Assembly: GCA_022496205.1 (NCBI GenBank)
Contig: WTXD01000069.1
Coordinates: forward strand, 1-64,000
Length of the DNA: 64,000 bases
Reading direction: 5' to 3'
Origin: Gloeopeniophorella convolvens
Taxonomy: Eukaryota > Basidiomycota > Agaricomycetes > Russulales
Positions 33,401 to 45,056 of the stretch are shown here, piece after piece. The notes under the pieces are model-generated. The model did no database searches, was not told where the DNA came from, and saw nothing but the letters and a program-made list of their open reading frames with translations. Made by a program: the position numbers and the translations under genes. Each line of letters opens with the position of its first letter. Position 1 is the stretch's first letter.

Positions 33401-34901
33401 GGGAAAGGAGAAGGTGGAACGGGGGAAATCGGCACTTTCGCCCTTGGAGATTCACAAGAGAGTCTCCAAGATATACAGAGTCACCCTAAGAGATATGGAG
33501 CAGAGCCTTGTCTTCACCAGCCACATGGCAGCGGTTCAAGAACGGGGGTGACATCAGCCATCGCTGAGAGTTGGACCTGATTGACGCCATCTTATGAATA
33601 ATGGGGCAGACACCAATTGATGAACCACCATGAGTGTTACAGTTATGGGTATTGTTGGGATCCAGAGTTGGTCCAAAGCCAGTGAGATTCATAGAAGCAG
33701 TAGGAAGTTAACCGCGAGGTGTGGTTGGTTAACCAGTTTACTGGGCCAAGTACGATGAGAAAGTGGAACTTTCTGATTGTCCCACTGTTCTGTCGAAAGA
33801 ACATTCACAGTACAAAAGGACCGGGTCTCGAGCTAATAGATTCCTGGATAGCGAGTGCTGAGGCTGGCGCTGACCGTCACGGCTACTGACGAAGCTGCGT
33901 CCAGGAGGCCGAGGCCGGGGCACGGGGTTCGGGGGTCGGACGCATCGGGAAATTCTGCTGCAGCCGCAGGTGCCGAATTGTCGGCTTTTTGGATGAGAAG
34001 CCAGAAAGTTAGGTCCACTGCCACCACTGCTGTAGGCATCTCCCAGACTCCTACTGAAATTACCGGCAGTGATGGTTGGCTCACCCATCTGCACTGCGGA
34101 GCGGCATTCGAGGATCGTACTGCGTCACGCGTCACGTGTCATGGGGAACACCCAGAACGAACCCGACGGAATCCCCGCCGGGACGAACCCGCCGGAACAC
34201 CCGCCGGAACGAACCCGATCTCGAGCCACCGTGTCTAGTTGGTCGACACCTCACTCTCGTACGCCACGAGGAGCTTCTCCATCCTAGGAGCCCCCAGAGA
34301 GCACAGATCAGATACAGCACCCACGGTAGCACCTTGCGGTCAGATGCTTACTTGGCGTCCCTAGGAAATCCTGGCTGGATCTACTCGCGATATTGTCGAA
34401 ACACTCCTACCTTGCGATCACCGTGCTGTCGAGCGTCAGTTATGTTCTGTGATGCCGTAGAAATGCATATCGCTATCCCAGCACTTGCACCCTTCGATCG
34501 GTGCGCGCCAGCTCCACTCCTACAGGAACACCCGTCCACTCGGTAATAGGCAGGCGCGCGTTGGAACTCCCCCTGATTTGGCTGCTTCGCGCGACATTGG
34601 CCATCATCACGGCTGCCAATTACCGTTGCTCGCTGCCCATACGCGTCCAAGCCTCCCAAAGGGGTGGTCCGGAAGCTTGATCTCGGTGATTCCAGGCTAC
34701 GCATCGCACTCGCCTCGCGCTGGCTGGCTGGTACCTCGTCACATTCTCCGTGACTTTTATTCCCAGGCAGACGTGCTTTCTATCGAGGGGCACCTCTCTA
34801 TGACCGCCTGAGATGCCACAGACGTTATATACCGCAGCCTCTCTTACTACGGTGGCACGCCCATCCACCCCCCCGCACTTCGTCCCTCCGCGTCCCGAGC
34901 C
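33401..34901. other. Intergenic, with a short GC-rich repeat
   Basis: No gene is supported over 1.5 kb. Near 34155-34220 variants of CGAACCCGCCGGAACACCCG recur three to four times with few changes, a short diverged tandem repeat. Sequence next to 34902 should be the promoter of the second MFS gene; it does not resemble the upstream region of the first. Confidence 0.45.
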
Positions 34902-37198
34902 ATGAGCATGGAGGTCATCGCCAAGGAATCAGACTCCGTAACCAAAGCAGCGTCCATACCAGACTTCCCGGTTCTGCCTTCAGAACAGCAGACCCCCCGT
35001 GACACAAGGTTCTGGGTCGTCATCGTGTCGCTTTGCATCGCAATATTCATCAGCGCTGTCGAATTTGTGCGTTCATGGTCGCTATCACTTCGTGCGCGCA
35101 TATGACCTTATCTCTTTCAGAGCGCAATCGGCACTGCGCTCCCTGCTATCATTAGCGACCTGCACGGAACGCAGTTCATATGGGTCGGGTCGGCTTATAC
35201 CCTGGGCTCGACAGCCCCTGTACCATTCCTCAGCACGATGGCACAGGTGCGCATATATTCCAAGGCCGTCTCATGTTCGCGAGTTGACGCACGGGCAGGT
35301 GTTCGGCAGGAAACCAATCATACTTGTCTCCCTTCTGCTATTTGGAGTCGGCAGTGCCATTTGCGGCGCAGCCTCAAGCATGAACATGCTGATTGCCGGA
35401 AGGGGTGCGTGGGATGGTGCTGCAAGGGCAATCCGTGTGGATGAAGTCTGATCCGACTCGCGGCGCTTCCAGCAATCCAGGGCGCTGGTTGTGGCGCTAT
35501 CAGCACGCTCGTTCAGATCATACTTTCCGACCTGGTGCCTCTGCGCCAGCGGGGACAGTTCAACAGTTTTCTGGCTCTGTATGCATATACAGGCGCTCCT
35601 CTTTTCGAAGCCGGCTGAATCGCATGCAGAGCGTGGGCCGCCGCGGCGGGGACGGCCCCTCTAATCGGAGGAGCTGCAGCTAAGCATGGGCACTGGTAAA
35701 CACCTGTCAACATCTGCATTCGTGCCGTGCTGATCAACCTGCAGGCGGTGGATCTTCTGTACGCTACCCAGCGCATTTTTTTACTCTGACTGAATTCCGA
35801 GTAGACCCTAACATACCTATATGCGCGCTGCTCATCATGTCGCTGTCCTTGTCACTGAAGCTGAAGACGCCCAAGGCGCCGCTCAGGGACAAGCTCCGCC
35901 GCATGGACTGGATGTACGTTCGCCGCGCATGTCGCCGCGCACGATGCTCACCGCCTATAGCGGAAACACTTTGATCGTGTCCTCTACGACAGCAGTCGTC
36001 ATCGCGCTCTCCTGGGCCGGCATCCAGTTCCCCTGGTCATCCGTGCATGTTCTGGCTCCCTTGATTCTGGGAGGCGCTGGCTTGTGCGCGTTCATCGTTT
36101 ATGAGATCTTCTTCTGCTCGGCGCCTACGGTAAGTGCATATTCTTGAGCGCGTCATCGCAGTCTTGCGCGACAGACGGAGTTACGTGAGTATCGAACTGA
36201 CGCTAACTGGACCAATCTCATCATACAGGTGCCGTTAGTGGTAATTCCGAACGTGACGGCGTTGAGTAGCTATATGCAGAACCTTTTCATGGGCATCGTC
36301 CTCGCAGCAGTCTTCTGTACGTGCCACGCAGCTCCCTCGCACAGGATGCTCACCGCACTCCGCATCATACGATCGAAGACTGGCTCCCGACGTACTTCCA
36401 GGCGTGCAAGTCGGCGAGCCCCCTCGCCGCCGGCGTCGACTTCCTCCCGCTCTCGTATAGCTCGACGCCGGTCGCGTTCATCGTCGGCGCGCTCATCAAA
36501 AAGACAGGCCGATACCGCCGGTACTTGTGGATCGGCTGGGGTGCGACTATCGTCGGCATGGGCCTGCTCTCCACGCTCGGCGCGGGTTCCTCCCGCGGCG
36601 CGGCGTTCGGGTTCGAGGTCCTCGCGGGGCCCGGGCTCGGTGTGATCTACACCAGCGTGTACTTCCCGGTGCTGGCAGCGACGCCCGTGAACCAGGTCGT
36701 GCCCGTGCTCGCGTTCTTCACGTTCCTGCGGTCGTTCGCCTACGTGCGTGCACCTACCTGCCACCCGTCCCGCCGACTCAGGGCTGACTCGGGCGGAGAC
36801 AGATCTGGGGCGTCACCGTTGGCGGCGTGGTCCTGCAGAACAAGCTGTCGCGCGATCTCCCGCCCGCGTTCCGCGCGCAGTTCCCGCAGGGCGTCGAGAT
36901 CGCGTTCGCAGCGATCCCGGACATCCCGGGGCTCGCGCCGGCGCTGCGGGAGGAGGTGCAGGCTGTGTTTGCGCGCGCGCTGGCTACAGTGTGGAGAATC
37001 ATGGCGGGCATGAGCGGGCTCGGGCTGCTGGCGAGCCTTGCGATGGAGAGGCTGCCGTTGCATGCGGGTGTGGATCAAGAGTGGGCGCGCGAGGGCGGGT
37101 CTGGGAGGCCATTGGACGAGGTTGAGATGCAGGAGGCGGAGGCGCCGGGCTCGGCGGCGCAGGTGACGCATAGCCACAGCGCCGTCCCTGCCCTGTGA
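34902..37198 (+). CDS. MFS exporter, 14-helix DHA2 type (second copy)
   Basis: Eleven exons (34902-35066, 35121-35246, 35299-35404, 35473-35578, 35630-35695, 35745-35758, 35805-35913, 35961-36129, 36229-36316, 36379-36743, 36803-37198) give 569 residues with no stop. Exons 2 to 10 have exactly the same lengths as in the gene at 9866, including the 14-nt exon. Motifs: [94 protein letters not shown]. Expected role: proton-driven export of a small molecule at the plasma membrane. The C-terminal tail is longer than in the first copy (exon 11, 396 against 342 nt). Later exons are markedly GC-rich. No oxidase-like gene faces this copy, unlike the first. Confidence 0.88.
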
Positions 37199-37467
37199 TG
37201 TTGGCCGGCGCGTCGTTCGGCTCGCTATTGCATGTATATGCTAGTGCGCCCCTGTGTATTCATATAGACTTGCTTCCAGGAAGAGGTGGCAGCCACCACC
37301 ACTGGTGGCGCCCGTCGACTCAGGTGTCTTCGCTTGCACGTGTCGTACGTGTCGGGTCGAGACCCGCGCTGACCCGCGTGTTCGCGAATACGCGACTCGG
37401 AGCTCCCACCCGCGGCCGACACAGAATACAAACTCGCCAATACGGGTATGCGCGACGCGCAAAGATC
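37199..37467. other. Short intergenic before the U6-like gene
   Basis: Nothing coding is supported. It includes the region where upstream signals of the U6-like gene should lie; I see no clear TATA box 25-30 bp before the RNA start. Confidence 0.4.
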
Positions 37468-37494
37468 ATTGCTCCCTTCGGGGATGCATACGAA

Positions 37495-37525
<31 letters not shown>

Positions 37526-37591
37526 GGCCCCTGCACAAGGATGACACGCTGTTTCAGAGTGGTAGACCTACGGGTCTCAATATTTATTTTT
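37468..37591 (+). ncRNA. U6 spliceosomal RNA-like gene
   Basis: A central stretch of more than 50 nt is nearly the universal U6 sequence: AATTGGAACGATACAGAGAA (37497-37516) carries the ACAGAGA box that pairs with the 5' splice site, followed by GATTAGCATGGCCCC with the AGC triad and the internal stem-loop, then AAGGATGACACGC. The 5' end can fold as a stem with a UUCG loop (GCTCCC TTCG GGGATGC, 37471-37487). After GACACGC the sequence departs from the usual 3' end: it forms a small hairpin AGACC TACG GGTCT and ends in TTTATTTTT, a pol III-like terminator. U6 acts in the catalytic core of the spliceosome. It could be a real gene with a diverged tail, a copy with an intron, or a pseudogene. Confidence 0.8.
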
Positions 37592-39396
37592 CTGTGTCGT
37601 CGCTTCAAATTTTCGCAGGCCGCTCGAGCGCGCCATTCACAGGGAGTCTATTGACTCTGTGGTCAAGGCGAAACTACGTCGTTATCGGGATGTGGAGCTG
37701 CTTTTTGCGGGACTCTCATTGCAATTTCTGTGAGGGCGGTGCGCGCAAAGGACTCCTCTTTCTTCATTGTGTATTATCATTTACAGACCGAACAAGGTAC
37801 ATAAGGCGATAAAAACTGATGGAGCACTGGCTCGAAGTGCACGCCACAGAAGTACCGTTTCATCCCGATGCCGGACGCACTCACGCACTGCCTATCGCGA
37901 ATATGAGAGCAAGCCGTTGAGTGCTACCAAACGCTGGTGGAAAATGCAGGTAACGAGCGAGGGATGTGATGGCCGCGCGGAAATGAGAGGCGTTGAGCAC
38001 TTTTATTCCGAGCGTTCCTTTATTTCTCTACTATTTTGTGCTCGGGTCTGCGCCCCGACTCGAAAACGTAGAACTAGACAAGATATGTACCCTTGCCGTG
38101 CCAAACGCGGCGACGCCCTCATTGCCAGCTTCCATTTCTCCTCAGCATAAGTTGCCAGTAACCCCTACTAGTGGGACGGTAGAGGTCAAGCCTCACAGAT
38201 CGATGAGCTCCGTGGCTTCGCACGTGTAGGGCCGGGGTTAGAGTCGACAAGACGATGATGGAGAATGGTGCTGTGCTGGCAGAGCCGTGTCTGGCGCGCG
38301 ATCCACAGAGCGGCAAGCGCGTCGAGGGAAATTGGGACTGCGCAGCTGAAAATGGAAAGGGCACCCAGCCGTGGCACACATCGGGCTGCATCAGTCTGAG
38401 AGTGCTGGATAACTCACACCATGATCAGCAGGCCGAGAACGTCTTTGTTCAATCTGATGGAGCGCCGGCCACCGCCGAGCCCCCCGGCGAGGCTGCGAGG
38501 ATATTGTCCTGGAAATTAGGTCTGATTAGATGGAACGACATGATGCTGAGTTGAGCCACGAGAACGCTCACCTGAATCGTACTTCTTAGTACACAGGCGG
38601 TGACTCTGAGTGCCAACTGGTAGCATCAATAGCATCTCCTGAAGTGTACGGGTGACCTTACAACGAAACAGCAACAATGATCTCCGAGTTGCGTAGTTTG
38701 AGTCTCTGGGCTGGTTGTGGTCCAGAGGAACGTTCCTCGCGTGGATTACGGGGAGTCCGACTCGCTGTCTGAACCGTTGCACTAACGCCAGGCACTGGGC
38801 CAATAGCGGCGAAGCACAAGCCTCGCCGGCCGGCGGCCCCGGCTGACCTGGCCCGACCGAATCATTTTTACGTAAGCTACAATACGGCCGCATCAGTAAC
38901 TCCAACCTGACACTGACACGACCTGCATCTCTTCGTTACGCTGCGTCCTCCTATCGATCTCATGGTATCGGCTCGTATTCCTGCTGCGCGCCATCTTCTA
39001 GGCTTCCCTGTGGATCAGATATAGCTCTGGGCAAGTTCTGGGGTCGGACGAATTCGAACCAACGCAAGGATCTTATGTACGACCTGGAGTTACTTGACCA
39101 GTAGCTGAAGCACTGATCACCAGTCTCACAGGCACGCACGAGAATGGCCTATTACTTGATCAAGCATCCCGTGGCGTTCAACTCTGACAGTTTCCGGAAC
39201 GTCAACTCTTGTCAATTCTCAAGAGTGCGGACGAAATACTCTTTCAACGATGGATTGCGAAGTTTAGAAACGTATCTGACCAGTAACGACATCAATCACT
39301 GTGACTACCCACACCAGAACTCTCCTAGTCGTACACGATCAGTAAACAGCGCAGCGCTAATACCAACCATCCAGATACATGCTTATGATGAGGTAT
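37592..39396. other. Intergenic, 1.8 kb, nothing recognised
   Basis: No gene can be supported. ORFs are all under 130 codons and have no family features. The right part overlaps the expected 3' end of the minus-strand NLR-like gene. Confidence 0.4.
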
Positions 39397-42300
39397 CTAC
39401 GGCTGCTTCTGTACGAGACGCGTTGCCCAGTCTGCCCCGTAAACAAATATACTAAGATCCACCTGCGTCGCACCCTTCCCAACTACCCACACATTTCTCA
39501 GGCCGTACAGACAAGCTCTGTGCGCTTGTGGGACCCACATAAGAAGCTTCCCATCATCGCTAATCCAACCATCTTCATCGATGACGGAGGGATCAGTAAA
39601 GTCCACGGTCTTTGCATCTGCCATTCCGTGATTTGCAGGGTGTGAATTGTCCGCAGTGGAAAATACAGCTGGATCGTCTGTGTCAAGGGGGTGTACTATG
39701 TGAGGGGACGGATCAGCGGCTGTGCTCAGGAGCGTACCGCAGCCAGCCATAGTTGCACCAGCGCCAACATCCCACAGACGGATCGTCTCATCGTCCGAAC
39801 CCGAGGCGATATGACGTCCATCTGAGGAGAATGCGACCGACAGGACCAAACCTGTGTGCCCCCGAAATGGCTCTCCAACTGCCTCGCCTGTTGCAGCATC
39901 CCAGACGCGGATCGTCTCGTCGTCCGAGCCCGAGGCAATACGGTGTCCGTCTGGGGAGAATGCGACAGAGTGGACCCAGCCACCGTGCCCCCGAAATGGC
40001 GCTCCAACTGCCTCGCCCGTCTCGGCATCCCAGACGCGGATTGTCGAGTCGGACGAGCCCGAGGCAATACGGTGCCCATCGGGAGAGGACGTGACCGACC
40101 AGACCTCGCCCTCATGCCCCCGAATTGGCTCTCCAATTGCCTCGCCTGTTGCGGCCTCCCAGATGCAGATCGTCGAGTCGGACGAGCCTGAGGTGATACG
40201 GCGTCCATCTGAGGAGAACGTGACAGACCAGACTGGGCCTTCGTGCCCCCGAAATGGCTCTCCGACTGCCTTTCCTGTCACCGCATCCCAGACACAGATC
40301 GTCGAGTCGTCTGAGCCTGATGTGATACGGCGTCCGTCTGGGGAGAACGTGACAGACCAGACTGGGCCTTTGTGCCCCCGAAACGGCTCTCCAACTGCCT
40401 CGCCTGTCACTGCGTCCCAGACGCGGATCGTCGAGTCGTCCGAGCCCGGGGAGATATAGCGTCCATCTGGGGAGAACGCGACAGAGTTGCATCCGAAACC
40501 CGGGGATCGGATGGTCATTACACCCTCTGGCCAATGTGGCGGTCTACCCCGCTTTAGGGACAGCAAATTCGGGAATGCGTCTGCACATTGGGCGAAGACA
40601 TTGGAGCTGCGCGGCGTGAACGGGAGAGCTGATAGGTACAGATGCGGAGTGCTGTATGCCACTGGCATCCCGAAATATTCCACAAACTTGAGGGCATCAT
40701 TGACCAGCGCAGGGAACGTGCCGAGGTCAGATGAAGACTGTCATAAATGGTCACTGAATGTCAGATCTCGAAACACGGCCTCAGAAGTTCTCAGCACTTA
40801 CTGTGGAATTGGACAACCACGACGCTAGGTTCGTGAGCGCTTGTGAAGCGAGACTGGTGCTTCCGAGGAGGCTCAGAGCCTCAATCCAATACAAGAGTTT
40901 CTCAGACCCGAAGAGTCCCCGGAGTTTGCTGAGGAGTTCATCATCAAATGCGACCAGCACGAGGTGGTCGTCCCAGACGCGGCAAGCGTACGATAAGGAG
41001 AATGGTATATGTTTTTCTACCCGAGTCGTAAGACCCATAACATCTTTGTTTGCTTGGCGAGAGTCTTCGAGGTTACAGATGTTCAGCTGAAGAGCGTCGG
41101 CCATCAGACCGAGTGAGTCGAGCGCCAGCTGGCGATGGGCATTGTTGATGTCGAGATAGAAGGCTCCGCTCCTCTTCTCGTCTAAGAGGAAGTCGCGGAA
41201 CGACGTATGGAGAGGGACGACAGGGAGGGATGACTCGGCCGATGTCACGTTGCTGAGGAGGGACCCGAGGTCTCTGACGACAGAGTACACCGAGCCGCCG
41301 TTTGTAACCTCTTTGACATGTCGACGTAGGGACGCGAGGGATAGAATGGAGTGTGGCTCAAATGCGGCGAAGAACTGCCCCACTACGGACTGATATTGCC
41401 GTTTGATATCGGGATCATTGAGATCGAAGTACGACCCCAAAATGGCAAGGTAGAGTTCATCCAGGGGGTCGACGCGTCTATCTCCGGGAGCGGGGTCCAA
41501 GAGACGGCGCATATACACGCTCTCCTCGAGCCCAGGTGGAGGCCGCTTGATGTAGGCGCAAGCGGCAGCAGCCCACTGAAATAAGCCCCCCGCTTTCTTC
41601 GCCAGAACCTCGGCATAGTGGTGAACGTGCTCCGGGAGGTTCTCCATACAGTAGGCGAGTATGTCGGCGTGCGTGGAAACGGCAAGTTTTGGGTCGTTCA
41701 TGTATATGTGCCGCGTGGATGGACTTTCACGGAACGCTCGAACGATGTCGTGCTCTGGGCACGAGGTTACGAGGATGCGGAAATCCGATGGAAGCTCGGA
41801 GGCATGATTGGCGAGGAATCTATGCAGCCCTCGGTCATCAGATACGTCGCCGCTCTCGTCCAGTGCATCGATGACAACGAAAATGGGCCGGATGAGGTTC
41901 AAACCACTGAGCGGTTCTAATAGTAAGGATGAGAAGAGCGTCTCATAATCCGTGGTGCGCTTCCGAAGAGACGTCCAGGTGCTCCCCAAAGCGGCTTTGG
42001 AAGATGGATAGAGGTCGGATAGGTCACGTGCGAGCGTTGTGAATAGCTGGTACGCATCCTTCTCATCGCTGGATCGCCCCGTCTTGCGCTCCTTGCGCAC
42101 AAAGAAATAGGAGGACGTGAGACGGCCGATATCGTCGAAGCGACATGCGATCTCATGGGCGATGGAGGATTTCCCTGTGCCGGCTTGCCCAAAAAGTACC
42201 AGGGTACGAGCAGTGGATTCGGGATTCAAGTTGACCCAGTCGATGATGTACTCGAGGAACGCCTCTCGCGTCCCCAGAAGGCACCGCTTGCTGCGGTTGT

Positions 42301-44015
42301 AGCTTGAGCCTGACCCGTAAGCAATTTCCATTATCTTGGCGTCCAAGCCTGCGTAGGAGATATTGATTAATCGCAGAGACACTGGGCAAGCCGATACATA
42401 ACGATACACACCAACAACGGCGATCTCGTTTGACAATTGCTCCATTTGATTGGAAAATTTCCCAATCTCCCCAGAGATATTTTTGACTTCATCTTGGACC
42501 TGAACCACGGTGACTGCTGCCGTGGCCGTCATGAGGTCCATAAGCTGCCTCTTGAGGCGAGCAAGGACAGCGCAATACTCCTCAATCGTCTTGTCAGCCT
42601 TATTGCCGTTGACTTCGCGGTCGAACAAACGTCTATCTAGAGAGAGAAAGTCGGCATAAGCACAACGATTGAGACATGACGATGAGTTTGTGACATACGG
42701 AACTTGGTGTTCCTTGCGTAAGATTGGACAAAGTCGCCGCAGTCACAGCAATGCCCGATCATGGCCTCCAAGACCTTTATCTGCCTAGGGTCTGCCTTGT
42801 TGCGTTCCCAGGTATTCGCTACTTCCGCGATATCGAAGGCATCAAGTATGGCCCGTAGGAGCAACGCGATGTTACGATCGCGCTCAATCTGGTCCAGAAT
42901 CTCCTGAATAGCGACGCAAGTGAGACCACATTCCGGTATCCCAGTAAACGGCGCACGCACCCTTGGAATGAACGAGAGGATGCGCCACGCCATCTTCGCG
43001 TATGGGTGAACCTGATACAAGATGTGGCTTCACTGGCCCATCGCGGATAGGAAAGAGACTTACCTCCGCGATTTTCCCAGTGATCATCACCACCCACGCC
43101 ATCTTGTCAACCACAGCTCCCCATGTGCTATACAGGTCGCTCGCCTGACCCTCGATGTTTGGAGCGTCGTTCAAGATACCCACGGCCGTGGTAGCTGGTC
43201 CCGAAAGAGGTTGAATATTCCCCACTACATCTTCAGCACTGCTTATGCGACGCCGAGCGTCTGTAAGCGAAGGCGATTTAGGGAAACTAGGGACTGGAGG
43301 TAGAGTGGCCGCAGTTTTCTCGGAAAGACTTTTGTCGGCGTTGTCTGGACCGGAAGCCGCGGCTGGTGCAGAAACGACGGCTTGGGCCGTCGTGATCACG
43401 ACTGATACGCGGAGGGTCATGGGCTGGGCCAGGCTTTCCGACAACTGCTCGCTAGGCGTTATCTCGAAGTCTACGCCGAAATGACCGGCCTTCAGAAGAC
43501 GGAAAGCAGAGAACCAGTGTGTCGAAGCTCACCATGGGGGAACGTCTAACTCAGAGAATCAGACGACAGCTCAAGAGTTCCCAAGTGAACATTTTTACGA
43601 GATCCCCGCCTCTTGAAAATGCGCAAAACGAGGCGCGAAGACGAATTGATGGTGCTACAAGAGGTTATTTGCAAAGCGGTAGTACAAAACAACGATGAAC
43701 GCACAATTCGCCGAGCGTCTCTCCCCATAACACGAAACCGCGCTTGCTCTTGATGGCTGCGGTCTCCTGCCAGTTCACCCCGTCGGTTGCAGTGACGACG
43801 AACCGCCATCTCCTGCCAAAGATCCGTTTCACCCTGCTGACGAACCGAAAACGCCCAGTGTACGTGCTGTCTTGGTATTTGAGACCATGCGCTCGTAGAT
43901 GCAAGCAGACACGAAGTTGAGTCTCCGATCGCGATGGCTGTTTAATAGGATAATTGGAGCTCGAATATTCACCGCGAAGCGTCACCCTCAAAGGTGCATC
44001 ATCATGTGACTGCAT
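39397..44015 (-). CDS. NLR-like STAND protein: C2-like, NACHT, WD40
   Basis: Eight exons (44015-43705, 43654-43551, 43470-43064, 43011-42961, 42903-42699, 42636-42412, 42348-40802, 40737-39397) give 1396 residues in phase. The N-terminus looks like a C2-type beta-sandwich (LHLRAHGLK, WRFVVTATDGV, RLVLRIFKRRG, GTLELS), then a helical linker (WERNKADPRQ). The NACHT domain has LVLFGQAGTGKSSIAHE (Walker A) and PIFVVIDALDES (Walker B). The C-terminus holds six WD40 repeats spaced 43 residues apart, followed by a tail with DGWIS and RACLYGLRNVW that is also present in the divergent paralogue. Proteins of this build are fungal non-self recognition receptors such as the HNWD type; WD repeats bind ligand and NACHT oligomerises. 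Exon 2 uses a GTTAGA donor that overlaps an in-frame stop. The start may lie further upstream. Confidence 0.8.
39733..40506 (-). repeat. Six WD40 repeats with exact 129-bp spacing
   Basis: Within the last exon, the CCCGAAATGG-type sequence marking each repeat joint recurs at 39861, 39990, 40119, 40248 and 40377, a period of exactly 129 bp (43 codons). Neighbouring units are highly similar at DNA level, as in fungal NLR genes whose repeats evolve by unequal exchange and concerted change. Confidence 0.85.
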
Positions 44016-45056
44016 TGCATCTGATTGATCGACATCGTGATGGGCTGCACTGTTCGGTAATGCGTGATGATTCGAGCTCGGACGCTGCAACAGGTACCTC
44101 TCAAACTTACGATTCTGGGTTCACCGGGGGCGGTTGAGCAGCGCTAGTGATCACCGAGGATGGTGAATCGATAAGTCCCAGTGTATGTCGAGTTTGAACC
44201 CTACTCACGAATGTACTGTTTGTTCAGCACTCGATGCATTTGCTTCTCCAGTACGGTGTTGCAAGCGTAGATTGTATGAGGGATGTAAGCCTTCTGGTGG
44301 TTGGAGGGGAAAGGGGGACTGAGGGTTGCGACCTGCAGATGTATGTGACAGAGAACACACGGCGATTATGTAGCAGGCTGCTTGGCTAGACTCGGCCGTA
44401 GTTAGTCGAGACAAAGAATCGGACACGGGCGCTTCTGCGGCGCACAGACCGCTCCTGCCTGCTTGGCGCCTCTCTGCAGCATTTCCGTAAGGCAGCATAT
44501 ATATAGAAAACGTGCAAGCGCATGCAAGGAACATCTGAGAGCAGCCAAGGGCCAGTGCCCGACGCACGTCGCAGTGGTGGAATGCAGGCGACGAATGAGG
44601 GACGTGATGACCACCTATGACCGCCGGTTTGACCACGTGAAAATGAGAGTCATTGAGCGCTTGACCGTCATCAACAGCCGGGGGAGCCGGCTGGGCGCTG
44701 CAGGCTTGGGCAACTGCAGCGATGACCTCCACTCGCTCACCTCACCGGCACTTTTGGCGCTTCACAGAATGTCCACAACAAGTTATGCTCTCTCACACAC
44801 CATACAAGGGCGGTCTATCAACTCTCTATCACCGCTGTCAACACGTTGCAGCGCCTACGTCGTATTCCGGGGTCCTCGTCCAGCTGCAGATCATTGCATC
44901 CACCGACTACTGTACCCTTGATCTCGACTCTGCAGCCCTCGACGGCACCAACCACCTGTGCATCATCTACGTTCTATGTTCATGGCGAGTGATCAGCTTG
45001 CGCTGGCGTCGTAAGTAGGACCCCCAGTCTGTCACGTACCGTTACTCATCGATTGC
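44016..45056. promoter_or_regulatory. Bidirectional region between two NLR-like genes
   Basis: A 1.04-kb stretch lies between the starts of two head-to-head C2-NACHT-WD40 genes. No gene is supported in it, and each gene's 5' leader may extend inward. I see no obvious long inverted repeat that would show the promoters themselves as a duplicated mirror pair. Confidence 0.5.

Noticed and set aside
39045..39065. B-box-like sequence GGTTCGAATTCG on the minus strand, and GGTTCGAGTTCCC near 55785-55797
   Set aside because: I looked for tRNA genes but found no T-stem pairing, anticodon arm or acceptor stem around either. No tRNA is claimed.
39854..40459. A 201-codon plus-strand ORF with a regular repeated pattern
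   Set aside because: It is the antisense reading of the WD40 repeats of the minus-strand receptor. The repetition comes from the 129-bp repeat, not from a separate protein.
43543..43551. In-frame TAG that seemed to truncate the minus-strand receptor after its C2-like domain
   Set aside because: A GTTAGA donor overlapping the stop and a GGCGTAG acceptor at 43471-43477 remove it and join the next exon in phase, so the gene need not be broken.
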